Part shown: piece by piece, positions 35,341 through 43,920 of the stretch | Layout: each line of letters opens with the position of its first letter | Numbering within the stretch: the stretch's first letter is position 1 | Source: a bacterium D16-51 | GTDB taxonomy: Bacteria > Bacillota > Clostridia > Lachnospirales > Lachnospiraceae | DNA: 50,544 nucleotides | Direction of reading: 5' to 3' | Assembly: GCA_003612285.1 (NCBI GenBank) | Contig: RAYE01000044.1 | Location: 1 to 50,544 of the forward strand | Translations under genes and position numbers: made by a program | Notes under the pieces: model-generated | The model's input: the letters and a program-made list of their open reading frames with translations, nothing else | What the model was told of the DNA's origin: nothing | Databases searched by the model: none

Positions 35341-35504
35341 ATATTACTAAGGTGGTTAAATATCGATGTTTTTACTTGCCTAAATTTCTATCTGCTACGT
35401 TGTTATCAATCGCTGTAGCACTCGCTACAGCTCAATCTTCCGCCTTGCAGATAAAAATTTATTCTGCGTAAAATTCATTCGACATTTAACCGCCTTAGTA
35501 ATAT
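35341..35504. repeat. 164-bp foldback element overlapping the 3' end of the MATE gene
   Basis: ATATTACTAAGGTGGTTAAA at the left pairs with TTTAACCGCCTTAGTAATAT at the right with one mismatch and extends inward through TCG/CGA. Inner stems are TAAATTTCTATCTGC with GCAGATAAAAATTTA, and the central GCTGTAGC-ACTC-GCTACAGC. The right arm contains the MATE stop codon (35475-35477) and its last codons. It has no sequence match to the other two element families. Confidence 0.7.
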
Positions 35505-36785
35505 TATAAATCCGAGTAACGCAATTAAAAATTCTGTTATCGGATAAGTAAGCCAGACGCCTGTCATTTTCCATAATGCAGACAGTAAAAATGCCATAGG
35601 AATAATCAAAACCAATCCCCTTAATATCGAAAGTATGTGGGCAGGCAGCGCCTTTTCTATTGAAGTAAAAAAGGTTGCTAAAATAATATTATATCCGACA
35701 AACGGAATAGATATAAAATATAACTTTAACCCCATTACAGAAATCTGCTGTAACTCCAAATTGTTTTCACTATTGAAAACAGCAGTAATTGGCTCTGCAA
35801 AAACAAAAATGAGCAAATAAAGAATAATAGATATGGAGAGCATAGTTACTAAAGCATATTTTAGTATCTTTTTTGCCTGCCTGTTATTCCCAGCCCCATA
35901 AAAGGTACTGACCAATGGCTGAATGCCTTGTGCGATACCTGTATATACTGCAACAATCACAAGTGAAATGTTTGCAACCACTCCGTATGCGGCAACCCCT
36001 GTATTTCCCGTTAATTTTAATATAATTGCGTTAAAAGTAATCATTACAATTCCAGAGGACAGCTGGGCAATCAAAGACGGAAAACCCAATGATAAATCTT
36101 GTTTTATAATATATTTTCTGATTTTTGTTTTTACAAAATGGAACTTATTTTTCTTTTTGCCCCAGTGCGGAAGCATCATAACAATGCTGATCACTGGAGA
36201 TAATCCTGTGGCAAAAATAGCGCCAAAAATCCCCATTCCCATTGGAAAAATAAAAATGTAATCCAATATGATATTTGAAAAACTTCCAATCAACATAGCT
36301 GCCATGGAAAGCTGCGGGTTGTCATCATTTCTTACAAAACAAAGTAACACATCATTCAAAATAAAAGCGGGTGCAAACAGCAGCAGCCAAAGCAAATAAG
36401 TATTTGTCATTTCCAATACGCCTGCATCTGCTCCTAAGAGTATTGATAACGGATGAGAAAAAAAGAAACCAATCAAGACAAATACTCCTGAAAAGAATAA
36501 GGCGAGATATATCGTGTTAGTATAAATCCAATTAACTTCCTCCGTCTTTTCCTGGCTTTTGCAAACTGAAAATCTTGTCGCGCCGCCCATGCCAAGCATA
36601 AGACCTGTACCATGAATAAAATTATATACAGGAATAGCAAGATTTAATGCGGTAAGACCATTGGTTCCCAGACCTTTTGATACAAAAAATGTATCGGCTA
36701 ATATATAGCAGGATACACCCAATGTTCCTAAAACACTTAAAATTACATAGCGGGCAAAATCCCGCATACAAGACTGTTTTTCCAT
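35475..36785 (-). CDS. MATE-family multidrug efflux transporter
   Basis: A 436-residue inner-membrane protein with about 12 transmembrane segments in two pseudo-repeats. MATE features: SVLGTLGVSCYILADTFFVS in TM1, TALNLAIPVYNFIHG, GMGGATRFSV, and the second repeat ANISLVIVAVYTGIAQGIQP. It expels drugs or other cationic compounds using Na+ or H+. The start at 36785 follows AGGAGTGAG. The frame is open 39 codons further up to an ATG at 36902 through a terminator-like stem. The last codons lie in a foldback repeat, so the C-terminus may have been altered by its insertion. Confidence 0.92.
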   Translation of the reverse strand: MEKQSCMRDFARYVILSVLGTLGVSCYILADTFFVSKGLGTNGLTALNLAIPVYNFIHGTGLMLGMGGATRFSVCKSQEKTEEVNWIYTNTIYLALFFSGVFVLIGFFFSHPLSILLGADAGVLEMTNTYLLWLLLFAPAFILNDVLLCFVRNDDNPQLSMAAMLIGSFSNIILDYIFIFPMGMGIFGAIFATGLSPVISIVMMLPHWGKKKNKFHFVKTKIRKYIIKQDLSLGFPSLIAQLSSGIVMITFNAIILKLTGNTGVAAYGVVANISLVIVAVYTGIAQGIQPLVSTFYGAGNNRQAKKILKYALVTMLSISIILYLLIFVFAEPITAVFNSENNLELQQISVMGLKLYFISIPFVGYNIILATFFTSIEKALPAHILSILRGLVLIIPMAFLLSALWKMTGVWLTYPITEFLIALLGFIILLRRLNVE

Positions 36786-36807
36786 ATGTCCACTCACTCC
36801 TATAACC

Positions 36808-36866
36808 AAAAAAATAGCGCCAGAACTTTCTATCTTCAAAGGCCTAACGATAGAAAGCCTGACGCT
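36808..36866 (-). terminator. Attenuator-like terminator in the MATE leader
   Basis: On the minus strand AGCGTCAGGCTTTCTATC pairs with GATAGAAAGTTCTGGCGCT, about 18 bp with a bulge and a mismatch, around a loop TTAGGCCTTTGAA, then a U7 run. It lies between the promoter and the MATE ribosome binding site, so it would stop transcription before the gene unless disrupted. A smaller hairpin GGCA-CTTCT-TGCC precedes it at about 36886-36898. Confidence 0.75.
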
Positions 36867-36912
36867 TAACTCCTTACCCGGCGGCAAGAAGTGCCAATCC
36901 ATATCTTTTTGT

Positions 36913-36941
36913 ATTATACAATATGAAAGCGGAAAAATCAA
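36913..36941 (-). promoter_or_regulatory. Promoter of the MATE gene
   Basis: On the minus strand TTGATT (36936-36941), 17 bases, TATAAT (36913-36918). Predicted transcription start about 36906, only a few bases before an ATG at 36902, which opens a reading frame continuous with MATE. Confidence 0.8.
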
Positions 36942-36957
36942 CAGCAATATGAGCCGT

Positions 36958-37908
36958 TCAATGCGTTCCTGCTAAGATTTCTACATTTTTGATATCTTCA
37001 TATTTTACAGGTTTATCAAACAGGCAGGAGACAGTTAATGAATTTTCATTATATACCAGGCCGCCGCCATAGGTTTTTGCAGAGTTATCTTTCATGGTTA
37101 CGCGAATCAGTACGCCATTTTTTAATAACGGTTCTATTTTGCGCTCATCTACGTTTTTGGCTTCTGCGATAATTCCGCTGCTATTCACATGGCATTTTTC
37201 TACAGTAAACTGCGCGCAGTCTGCTGGGATTAAAATCCCTTTTTGGACATTTTTGGCAGGGATGTCAAATTTTGCCTGTTCTGTATTTTCGTTCCACTTT
37301 GCCCATGCAGAAATTTTTACGCTGCTGTAGCTGCTGTTGTCGTCTTTTTGGACAGTATCAAGAAGGTACCAGTTCCCATTTTCTGAAATATCTGTAAGGA
37401 GGCGGATGGAACCACTGCCCCCGTTTTCCTCAGCGCCATTAATAAATGTAAGCCCAGTACAGGAATGGTCTGTGAAATCATAGCCGATGGATTCTTTTAC
37501 TTTGTCCATGTTAAGCTCTTGTCTGCCTTCTGCTGTCTTGGCCTTTACATTCATAATGTATTGTGCACTGTTTTCTGAAAGGAATACATTTTCAACAGTG
37601 AATTTATAGTGTTCCGTTTCCATGGAATGTTTTTCCTTATTTACATATGGTTCAATGATATCTGCTTTGCTGCCCCAGACTTTTTGGAAGAGGTTCTCTT
37701 TTGCAGCATAGGCGCCAGTACCGATTAACAGTATGACCCCGAAAGCTATGGCTGCTTTTGCCACATAGCCTGCGGAAAAGTAAATTTTACCATTGGCTCT
37801 TTTTCTGCTGCCTGCTTTTTTGGCATTTATCTTATGGATCGTATTTTCTTCAAAATCTTTTGAAAATTCCAGTTTTTCAAATGCTGCTTTCATTTTAGGT
37901 CCTGTCAT
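36958..37908 (-). CDS. Membrane-anchored anti-sigma-like protein (DUF4179-like)
   Basis: A 316-residue single-pass membrane protein: cytoplasmic N-terminus of about 50 residues, one transmembrane helix (about 51-70, AKAAIAFGVILLIGTGAYAA), and a 240-residue extracellular domain rich in beta-strand pattern and Asn/Lys. This layout and its position, overlapping the 3' end of an ECF sigma gene by 14 bases, match DUF4179/anti-sigma proteins of Clostridia. It likely holds the sigma factor inactive until an envelope signal is sensed. AAGGAAGGA precedes the ATG. The family assignment is from memory and layout. Confidence 0.72.
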   Translation of the reverse strand: MTGPKMKAAFEKLEFSKDFEENTIHKINAKKAGSRKRANGKIYFSAGYVAKAAIAFGVILLIGTGAYAAKENLFQKVWGSKADIIEPYVNKEKHSMETEHYKFTVENVFLSENSAQYIMNVKAKTAEGRQELNMDKVKESIGYDFTDHSCTGLTFINGAEENGGSGSIRLLTDISENGNWYLLDTVQKDDNSSYSSVKISAWAKWNENTEQAKFDIPAKNVQKGILIPADCAQFTVEKCHVNSSGIIAEAKNVDERKIEPLLKNGVLIRVTMKDNSAKTYGGGLVYNENSLTVSCLFDKPVKYEDIKNVEILAGTH

Positions 37909-38422
37909 AATAATCCTTCCTTCCTATGTCTTCAAGGAGCCTTTTCCTGCCCCTTTGAAGCCTTGTTGTTACTGTTGAAATGTTTTTGCCAAGAATCTTT
38001 GCTATTTCTGGCACAGGGTATTCTTCAAGATAATATAGTACGATTACTTCCCGGTACTTTTCAGGCAGAGACATAACAGTTTCCAATAACTGCATATCTC
38101 TGTCATTTTGGATGGCCTTTTCTTCTGGCGATGCAGAAGGGGATGCGCTAACCGTTTCATGTATGCATAGGTCTTCCAAAGACATCCTTTTTTTATGCCA
38201 GGGGCTTCTTAATTTGTTTTTGCAGATATTGATAGTACTGCGTGCAAGCCATGCCTTTGCATGTTCCATATTTTCAAATTGCATATTTTTGGAAACTGCT
38301 TTCAGAAATGCTTCCTGTACAGCATCTTCAGCTTCCTGTGTGTTTTTCAGGTAGGAATAGGCAAGGCGGAGTAAATCTTTTGAACATATATGGACAAGTT
38401 CGGGCCAGTCGGTGTTTTCCAT
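37895..38422 (-). CDS. ECF-type RNA polymerase sigma factor
   Basis: A 175-residue sigma-70-family factor. Region 2 is at about 15-70 (RLAYSYLKNTQEAEDAVQEA) with the DNA-melting segment AWLARSTINICKNKLR. After a Ser-rich linker, region 4 is at about 115-165 (LPEKYREVIVLYYLEEYPVP, then the helix-turn-helix ending STVTTRLQRGRKRL). AAAGGAGG precedes the ATG. It is translationally coupled to the downstream anti-sigma-like gene by a 14-base overlap. It probably autoregulates, but I cannot name its promoter motif. Confidence 0.93.
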   Translation of the reverse strand: MENTDWPELVHICSKDLLRLAYSYLKNTQEAEDAVQEAFLKAVSKNMQFENMEHAKAWLARSTINICKNKLRSPWHKKRMSLEDLCIHETVSASPSASPEEKAIQNDRDMQLLETVMSLPEKYREVIVLYYLEEYPVPEIAKILGKNISTVTTRLQRGRKRLLEDIGRKDYYDRT

Positions 38423-38453
38423 GTAAGCTTTCCTCCTTTCCGCGTAGTGTAAG

Positions 38454-38483
38454 GAATTGTAAATACATTCTCATTTACAATTC
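38454..38483 (-). promoter_or_regulatory. Hairpin upstream of the sigma factor gene
   Basis: GAATTGTAAAT (38454-38464) and ATTTACAATTC (38473-38483) form an 11-bp perfect stem with an 8-base loop, about 30 bases before the sigma start codon. It could be an operator or a 5' mRNA structure; there is no U-run. Confidence 0.4.
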
Positions 38484-38583
38484 TTAGATATGCTGGTAAA
38501 AGCCCCTTCACTATAAATACACATAAACAAAAAGATATGTCTCAATTTATGATAAGATTTTTTCTTTAAAGAAACGAGGGAGA

Positions 38584-39107
38584 CTATTCACAGCCAATTG
38601 CAGCGTAATTTAAACAAAAAACATCTTCCCTTTCTATGTTTTCTACAATGTGCAGTATGAGAAACTAACAGCTGTATAAGTTTTCTGTAAAAAACGAAAG
38701 TTTAGATTTGCTTATATTCTGACAAATATTATAGAAGATATTCTTTCCTGGGCAACCCTACGCTCTTAAGAATTGCTAATGCTTTTTGTTTTCAGCTTCT
38801 GATAAGCGCGCTTACTCCCAAAACTCACCGAAAACAACGATTCCATGATAGTTCGGAGCGGTTCAGGCAGTTGTCCGTGCGCGCACATCTGCTGAAAACT
38901 AAAAAAGCAAAGCAATTCTAAAAGAGCTAAATTGTCCTGCAGGAAGGAATGTCTTTCTAAATTTTTGTCAGTTTGTAAATTTCTGGAACTTTCGCTTTTT
39001 ACAGAAAATTTGAAATTCTGCTTTCTCATACTGCACATAATGAAACAACTTCACAAGGGAAGATGATTTTTATTTATATAAATTACGCTGCAATTGGCTG
39101 TGAATAG
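38584..39107. repeat. 524-bp giant imperfect foldback, largest member of the repeat family
   Basis: The ends are a 29-bp perfect inverted repeat beginning CTATTCACAGCCAATTGCAG (38584-38612 and 39079-39107). The similarity continues inward along both arms, for example TGTGCAGTATGAGAAA at 38649-38664 and its exact complement at 39022-39037, then TTTTCTGTAAAAAACGAAAG, then AGAATTGCT..TTTTCAG, up to GCGCGC on both sides of a centre of about 80 bases. By eye the arms are roughly three-quarters identical over about 220 bases. An antisense frame of 90 codons inside (38766-39038) looks like chance. The gap 38423-39275 holds otherwise only the sigma leader and greA promoter. Confidence 0.85.
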
Positions 39108-39150
39108 CAGCGTATTGTTGATGCTGTCCTGAAAATGAAGGATGTGATAG

Positions 39151-39179
39151 TTGACGCATAAGGCTGGATGGGTTATAAT
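39151..39179 (+). promoter_or_regulatory. Promoter of greA
   Basis: TTGACG (39151-39156), 17 bases, TATAAT (39174-39179). Transcription would start about 39186, giving a leader of about 90 bases. Confidence 0.85.
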
Positions 39180-39275
39180 GGGATGATATTTTGCGTGCCT
39201 TATATATTTAGTGACTGACAGAGGCAGGAGGCCGGCACACAAGGGTGAAACATAAAAGAAAGTGGAGGAATTAAG

Positions 39276-39767
39276 ATGGCAGAAAAGAAAAATATTTTAA
39301 CCTATGAAGGGTTAAAGGCGTTAGAAGATGAATTACAGGATTTAAAAGTAAACCGGCGCAGGGAGGTTGCTGTCAAAATTAAGGAGGCCAGGGAGCAGGG
39401 AGATTTATCGGAAAATGCGGAATATGACGCAGCAAAAGATGAGCAGCGTGATATAGAGCTTCGTATTGAAGAAATTGACAATATTTTAAAGAATGCAGAA
39501 GTTGTTGTAGAAGAAGATGTTGATGTTAATGTAATCAATGTTGGCTGCAAGGTAAAATTGCGGGATTTGGAATTTGATGAAGAAATGGAATATAAAATAG
39601 TTGGTTCTACAGAGGCAGACTGCCTGAATGGCAAGATATCAAATGAGTCTCCTGTCGGGCTGGCTCTAATTGGATCTAAGGTAGGGGATAAAATTGAGGT
39701 AGAAGTGCCTTCTGGTGAATTGGTTCAATATGAGATTTTAGAAATCCAGAAGACAGCAGCGCTTTAA
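39276..39767 (+). CDS. greA: Transcription elongation factor GreA
   Basis: A 163-residue factor that rescues backtracked RNA polymerase by stimulating transcript cleavage. The N-terminal coiled coil carries the acidic tip (REQGDLSENAEYDAAKDEQ) that reaches the polymerase active site; the C-terminal FKBP-like domain ends SPVGLALIGSKVGDKIEV. Length is normal. GTGGAGG precedes the ATG. lysS follows 95 bases downstream, the common greA-lysS order. Confidence 0.97.
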   Translation: MAEKKNILTYEGLKALEDELQDLKVNRRREVAVKIKEAREQGDLSENAEYDAAKDEQRDIELRIEEIDNILKNAEVVVEEDVDVNVINVGCKVKLRDLEFDEEMEYKIVGSTEADCLNGKISNESPVGLALIGSKVGDKIEVEVPSGELVQYEILEIQKTAAL

Positions 39768-39862
39768 TGGTTTATAAGCGTTAAGCTGGCATAACGGATA
39801 ATTAATTTCTGGTATATGGACACTTTAAAGTATGCCAAGCAGGAGAAAGGAGAAAGCGGAAA

Positions 39863-41365
39863 GTGGCAGAACAGAAAATACAACAGAAAGAGCAGGATAT
39901 AAATGCCCTTTTAAAAGTAAGAAGGGAAAAACTGGAAAACTTGCAGTCAGAGGGAAAAGACCCTTTTGTAATTACAAAGTATGATGTGACGCATCATTCG
40001 TGTGAAGTAAAGGAGCAATATGATACGCTGGAAGGAAAAACAGTATCGGTAGCCGGCAGGATGATGTTTAAACGTGTAATGGGAAAAGCTTCTTTTTGCA
40101 ATATCCAGGATTTACAAGGAAAGATCCAGGCTTATGTGGCAAGGGATTCTGTCGGGGAAGATAGCTATAAAGATTTTAAAAAGTATGATGTTGGCGATAT
40201 TCTGGGAATTCGGGGAACGGTTTTTACTACAAAGACGGGAGAGATTTCCATTCATGCGGATGAAGTTACATTGTTGTCAAAGAGCCTTCAGATTTTGCCA
40301 GAAAAATATCATGGACTGACAGATACCGATATGAGATACCGTCAAAGATATGTTGACCTCATTATGAATGAAGAGGTAAAGGATACATTTGTAAAGCGTT
40401 CTAAGGTTCTTAGCAGTATCCGCCGCTATTTGGATGGAGAGGGCTTTATGGAGGTAGAAACTCCTATGCTCGTTTCCAATGCAGGCGGAGCGGCAGCAAG
40501 ACCGTTTGAAACGCATTTTAATGCGCTTGGCGAGGATTTGAAGCTTCGTATTTCCTTAGAATTGTATTTGAAGCGTTTGATTGTGGGTGGAATGGAACGT
40601 GTCTATGAAATTGGAAGGGTGTTTAGAAATGAAGGCCTGGATACAAGACATAACCCGGAATTTACGCTGATGGAATTGTACCAGGCGTATACAGATTATC
40701 ATGGGATGATGGATCTTACAGAAAATTTGTACCGCTATGTGGCAAAGGAAGTAACAGGTTCGGAAATTATAAAATATGGTGAACATGAGATGGACTTATC
40801 GAAACCATTTGAGCGCATTACTATGGTAGATGCTGTGAAAAAATATGCGGGCGTTGATTTTCATGAGGTGAAGGATACAGAAGAAGCACGGAAACTTGCA
40901 AAAGATCATCATATAGAATATGAAGAGAGACATCAGAAGGGTGATATCCTGAACCTTTTCTTCGAAAAATATGCAGAGGAACATTTAATCCAGCCTACTT
41001 TTGTTATGGATCATCCAATTGAGGTTTCTCCATTAACAAAGAAGAAACCAGAAAATCCGGAGTATGTGGAACGCTTTGAATTTTTTATGAATGGCTGGGA
41101 AATGGCAAATGCTTATTCGGAACTTAATGATCCAATGGATCAGCGTGAACGTTTTGCAGCACAGGAAAAGGCATTTGCAGCAGGTGATGAAGAGGCAAAC
41201 CATACTGATGAAGATTTCTTGAATGCTTTGGATATTGGCATGCCCCCGACTGGTGGAATTGGTTTCGGGATTGACCGTATGGTGATGATGATGACGGATT
41301 CGCCAGCTATAAGGGATGTGCTGTTATTCCCGACAATGAAAACGCTTGGCGGAAAAGACCAGTAA
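39863..41365 (+). CDS. lysS: Lysyl-tRNA synthetase, class II
   Basis: A 500-residue enzyme charging tRNA-Lys. An N-terminal OB-fold anticodon-binding domain (about 60-150) is followed by the class II catalytic core: motif 1 around [20 protein letters not shown], motif 2 in [20 protein letters not shown], motif 3 in [14 protein letters not shown]. The start codon is GTG at 39863 with AAAGGAG upstream. The C-terminus ([14 protein letters not shown]) is intact, although a conjugative element begins right after it. Confidence 0.97.
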   Translation: MAEQKIQQKEQDINALLKVRREKLENLQSEGKDPFVITKYDVTHHSCEVKEQYDTLEGKTVSVAGRMMFKRVMGKASFCNIQDLQGKIQAYVARDSVGEDSYKDFKKYDVGDILGIRGTVFTTKTGEISIHADEVTLLSKSLQILPEKYHGLTDTDMRYRQRYVDLIMNEEVKDTFVKRSKVLSSIRRYLDGEGFMEVETPMLVSNAGGAAARPFETHFNALGEDLKLRISLELYLKRLIVGGMERVYEIGRVFRNEGLDTRHNPEFTLMELYQAYTDYHGMMDLTENLYRYVAKEVTGSEIIKYGEHEMDLSKPFERITMVDAVKKYAGVDFHEVKDTEEARKLAKDHHIEYEERHQKGDILNLFFEKYAEEHLIQPTFVMDHPIEVSPLTKKKPENPEYVERFEFFMNGWEMANAYSELNDPMDQRERFAAQEKAFAAGDEEANHTDEDFLNALDIGMPPTGGIGFGIDRMVMMMTDSPAIRDVLLFPTMKTLGGKDQ

Positions 41366-41397
41366 AATCAAGGGTTTGCGGACTTAAAGACAGTATG

Positions 41398-41417
41398 GTA
41401 CGACAAGAGTACGACAA
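41398..41417. repeat. Direct repeat GTACGACAA downstream of lysS
   Basis: GTACGACAA occurs at 41398-41406 and again at 41409-41417, with a variant (GTACGATAA) at about 41488. Short direct repeats next to an element end can be integrase arm sites or part of an attachment core; which applies is not shown. Confidence 0.4.
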
Positions 41418-41494
41418 AATAAACTCTCTTAACGGGTTAAAATAAATGATTTTAAATTAAACTCGTGTCAGTTCAAGTTAATATTTTGTACGAT

Positions 41495-41539
41495 AAGGAC
41501 ATTTTTCTAAAAGAAAATTTTAGGGAAGTGTCCTTTTGT
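41495..41539 (+). terminator. Long hairpin before the first element gene
   Basis: AAGGACA (41495-41501) and TGTCCTT (41529-41535) enclose a second stem, CTAAAA-GAAA-ATTTTAG, and are followed by TTGTT. It is a plausible terminator insulating the element from lysS transcription. Confidence 0.6.
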
Positions 41540-41577
41540 TATGGTCAAAAACAAAATAAGAGATGGAGGAAATGAAC

Positions 41578-42039
41578 ATGAGTAGTACAGCGTTAGGAGC
41601 AGAGAAAGCGATTATTTTTATCAGCGATGCACATGAAAAATTCTACTATGAGAAATTGAAGAAGGTCAGGTATCAGGACGTGTACCATAAAGCACTTGTA
41701 TATTGTCTTGGTATCAGCGATGACACAAGAAGAAATATCAAAAGTATTTATGATTTTAAGACAGGCAATGTAAAAACGGAGTGCCTGCATGAAGGCTGGC
41801 AGACCAGCGGGAGCATGAGAGTGGTCAGGATGGCGTTTAACCTTTACTGCAACGGTACGCCGAGCGTCCTTGACTATGATGATGCGGAGGAACAGGTGGA
41901 CGAGTGCAGACGGTACACAGTGGAAGAACTGTTCTGCTGTGCCTATGCGCCCTATTTTTGGCAGGCGATACAGATACGCTATCCGGAATACGCAACGTAT
42001 AACCATGATCTGTACGCCATGTTCGGAGGACGGGACTGA
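41578..42039 (+). CDS. DUF6075-like protein of conjugative elements
   Basis: A 153-residue soluble protein beginning MSSTALGAEKAIIFISDAHE. It has FYYEKLKKVRYQDVYHKALVY and a Cys/Tyr-rich C-terminus (ELFCCAYAPYFWQAIQIRYP). I recall such proteins near the left end of Tn1549-like elements under the name DUF6075; the function is unknown. GGAGG at 41565-41569 best serves the ATG at 41578; two in-frame ATGs lie upstream (41563, 41572). The stop overlaps the next start (TGATG). Confidence 0.65.
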   Translation: MSSTALGAEKAIIFISDAHEKFYYEKLKKVRYQDVYHKALVYCLGISDDTRRNIKSIYDFKTGNVKTECLHEGWQTSGSMRVVRMAFNLYCNGTPSVLDYDDAEEQVDECRRYTVEELFCCAYAPYFWQAIQIRYPEYATYNHDLYAMFGGRD

Positions 42040-42218
42040 TGTTAAAGGTTAGGCTTATGGGAACGAAGAACGATATTAAGTGGTTCGGGAAGATTTTACA
42101 GAGAAACCCGAAAATCGAAGTGACGGAGTTTTCCGATATGTTCCCAAACAAAGGGACAAAGAAATATTATCGGACTTATGTGGAAGTCAGGAAAAGTAAC
42201 GTAAAAGAAAACCAGTAG
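42039..42218 (+). CDS. Small DUF3970-like protein
   Basis: A 59-codon gene, starting ATG at 42039 in the TGATG overlap with the preceding stop. It reads MLKVRLMGTKNDIKWFGKIL and ends with a Tyr-rich strand (YYRTYVEVRKSN), resembling the small DUF3970 proteins found in Firmicute elements. Translational coupling and its element-like codon use support it as real. The role is unknown; identification is from memory and could be wrong. Confidence 0.6.
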   Translation: MLKVRLMGTKNDIKWFGKILQRNPKIEVTEFSDMFPNKGTKKYYRTYVEVRKSNVKENQ

Positions 42219-42237
42219 AAGAAAAGGAGAACCAATC

Positions 42238-43023
42238 ATGTGTAAAATAATCGCAATCGCAAACCAGAAAGGCGGAGTCGGCAAGACCACCACCACAAGC
42301 AACTTAGGAATCGGGCTGGCAAAACAGGGAAAGAAAGTGCTTCTGATTGATGCAGACGCACAGGGCAGTCTGACAGCGAGCTTAGGCTTTACAGAGCCGG
42401 ACAGTCTGGAAGTCACGCTTGCAACCATTATGGGGGATTTAATCAATGACGAGGAAGTAGAGCCGGGAGAGGGTATCCTCCACCATGAGGAAGGGATAGA
42501 CTTAATGCCGGGAAACATTGAGCTTTCCGGTCTGGAGGTTTCCCTTGTGAATGTAATGAGCAGGGAAACGGTGCTGCGGTCATACATAGAGATTGTCCGG
42601 GAGAGTTACGATTATATCTTGATTGACTGTATGCCTTCCCTCGGCATGATTACCATAAACGCCTTTGCCTGCGCCGACAGTATCCTGATACCCGTACAGG
42701 CGGCATACCTGCCCGTCAAAGGCTTGCAGCAGCTTATTAAGACGGTGGGAAAGGTAAAGCGACAGATTAACCCGAAACTGGAGATTGAAGGGATTCTGCT
42801 TACAATGGTGGACAGCCGGACGAACTACGCAAAGGACATCAGTGCCATGCTGAAGGAAGCCTATGGAAGCCGGGTAAGGATATTTGCCAATGTCATTCCC
42901 ATTTCCGTCCGGGCGGCGGAGATTTCAGCGGAGGGCGTCAGCATCTACAAGCATGATCCGAAGGGGAAAGTGGCGTCAGCTTACGATTCTCTGACAAAGG
43001 AGGTGCTTGCAGATGGGCAGTAA
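42238..43023 (+). CDS. parA: ParA-family partition ATPase
   Basis: A 261-residue ATPase of the Soj/ParA type that positions or segregates the element when it is extrachromosomal. The deviant Walker A KGGVGKTTTTSNLGIGLA is at about residues 11-28, with LIDADAQGSLTASLG and the Walker B-like YILIDCMPSLG. AAAGGAG precedes the ATG. The parB start lies inside its 3' end (11-base overlap), a standard parAB arrangement. Confidence 0.95.
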   Translation: MCKIIAIANQKGGVGKTTTTSNLGIGLAKQGKKVLLIDADAQGSLTASLGFTEPDSLEVTLATIMGDLINDEEVEPGEGILHHEEGIDLMPGNIELSGLEVSLVNVMSRETVLRSYIEIVRESYDYILIDCMPSLGMITINAFACADSILIPVQAAYLPVKGLQQLIKTVGKVKRQINPKLEIEGILLTMVDSRTNYAKDISAMLKEAYGSRVRIFANVIPISVRAAEISAEGVSIYKHDPKGKVASAYDSLTKEVLADGQ

Positions 43024-43903
43024 TACAAAATCAAGAAGCGCATCGAAGGTTACTCTGGAAAAATTTGATGACCTGTTCGGCGGGAGTGCCGCACAGGAAA
43101 ACGGAGTAGAGCAGATTATCAATGCGCCGTTGGCAGAACTTTATACGTTCAAAGACCACCCGTTCCGGGTGGCGGACGATGAGAAGATGGAGGAAACAAC
43201 CGAGAGTATCCGCCAGTACGGGGTGCTTGTGCCGGGGATTGCAAGACCGAGGGCGGGCGGCGGCTATGAAATCATAGCCGGACACCGCCGCAAACGTGGC
43301 TCGGAGCTTGCCGGAAAAACGGAGATGCCTGTGGTTGTCCGCAACTATACCGATGATGAAGCTACGATTATCATGGTGGATTCCAATATACAGAGGGAAG
43401 ATATTTTACCGAGTGAGAAGGCGAGAGCCTACAAGATGAAATATGAAGCCATGATGCATCAGGGAAAGAAGTCAGGCAGAAATACGCTTGATGAGGTTGG
43501 GGAAGCTGCCGGAGAGAACGCTAAAAAGGTTCAGCGGTATATCTGGCTCTCCCGCCTGTCTGATGAACTCCTTGCTATGGTGGACAGTAAGAAGCTCGGC
43601 TTTTCACAGGGCGTTGACATTTCCTTTCTTGCGGAAGAAGCGCAAGGTTGGGTACAGGCAGTCATAGAGGAAAAAGGCTGCAATGTCAGTATGGCGCAGT
43701 CAGCTAAAATTAAGGAATATGGAAAGACCGGGGAGCTTACCCTTCCAATGGTGCGCCTGATACTGACGGAGGAAAAGCCGAAGGAACGGAAAGTAACACT
43801 GAAAGCGGATAAAATCAGCGAATATTTTGCGGAGGATTGCAGCAGTGAGGAAATAGAGGGCATCATCATTCAGCTTTTGGATGAATGGAAGAAAAGACAG
43901 TAG
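43013..43903 (+). CDS. parB: ParB-family partition protein
   Basis: A 296-residue DNA-binding CTPase-type partition protein. The ParB/Srx domain is at about 38-130, with YGVLVPGIARPRAGGGYEII followed by AGHRRKRGSELAGKTEMPVV and the conserved DSNIQREDILPSEKARAYKMK. A helix-turn-helix region and a C-terminal dimerisation part follow. An ATG at 43007 is in frame, but AAGGAGGTG is best spaced for the ATG at 43013. It is coupled to parA by overlap. No parS-like palindromes were located by eye. Confidence 0.93.
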   Translation: MGSNTKSRSASKVTLEKFDDLFGGSAAQENGVEQIINAPLAELYTFKDHPFRVADDEKMEETTESIRQYGVLVPGIARPRAGGGYEIIAGHRRKRGSELAGKTEMPVVVRNYTDDEATIIMVDSNIQREDILPSEKARAYKMKYEAMMHQGKKSGRNTLDEVGEAAGENAKKVQRYIWLSRLSDELLAMVDSKKLGFSQGVDISFLAEEAQGWVQAVIEEKGCNVSMAQSAKIKEYGKTGELTLPMVRLILTEEKPKERKVTLKADKISEYFAEDCSSEEIEGIIIQLLDEWKKRQ

Positions 43904-43920
43904 AGGGGAGGTGCATCGGC

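Noticed and set aside
38766-39038. 90-codon minus-strand frame inside the giant foldback
   Set aside because: No ribosome binding site or recognisable motif; it follows from the arm sequence, and the foldback shows pairing rather than coding constraint.
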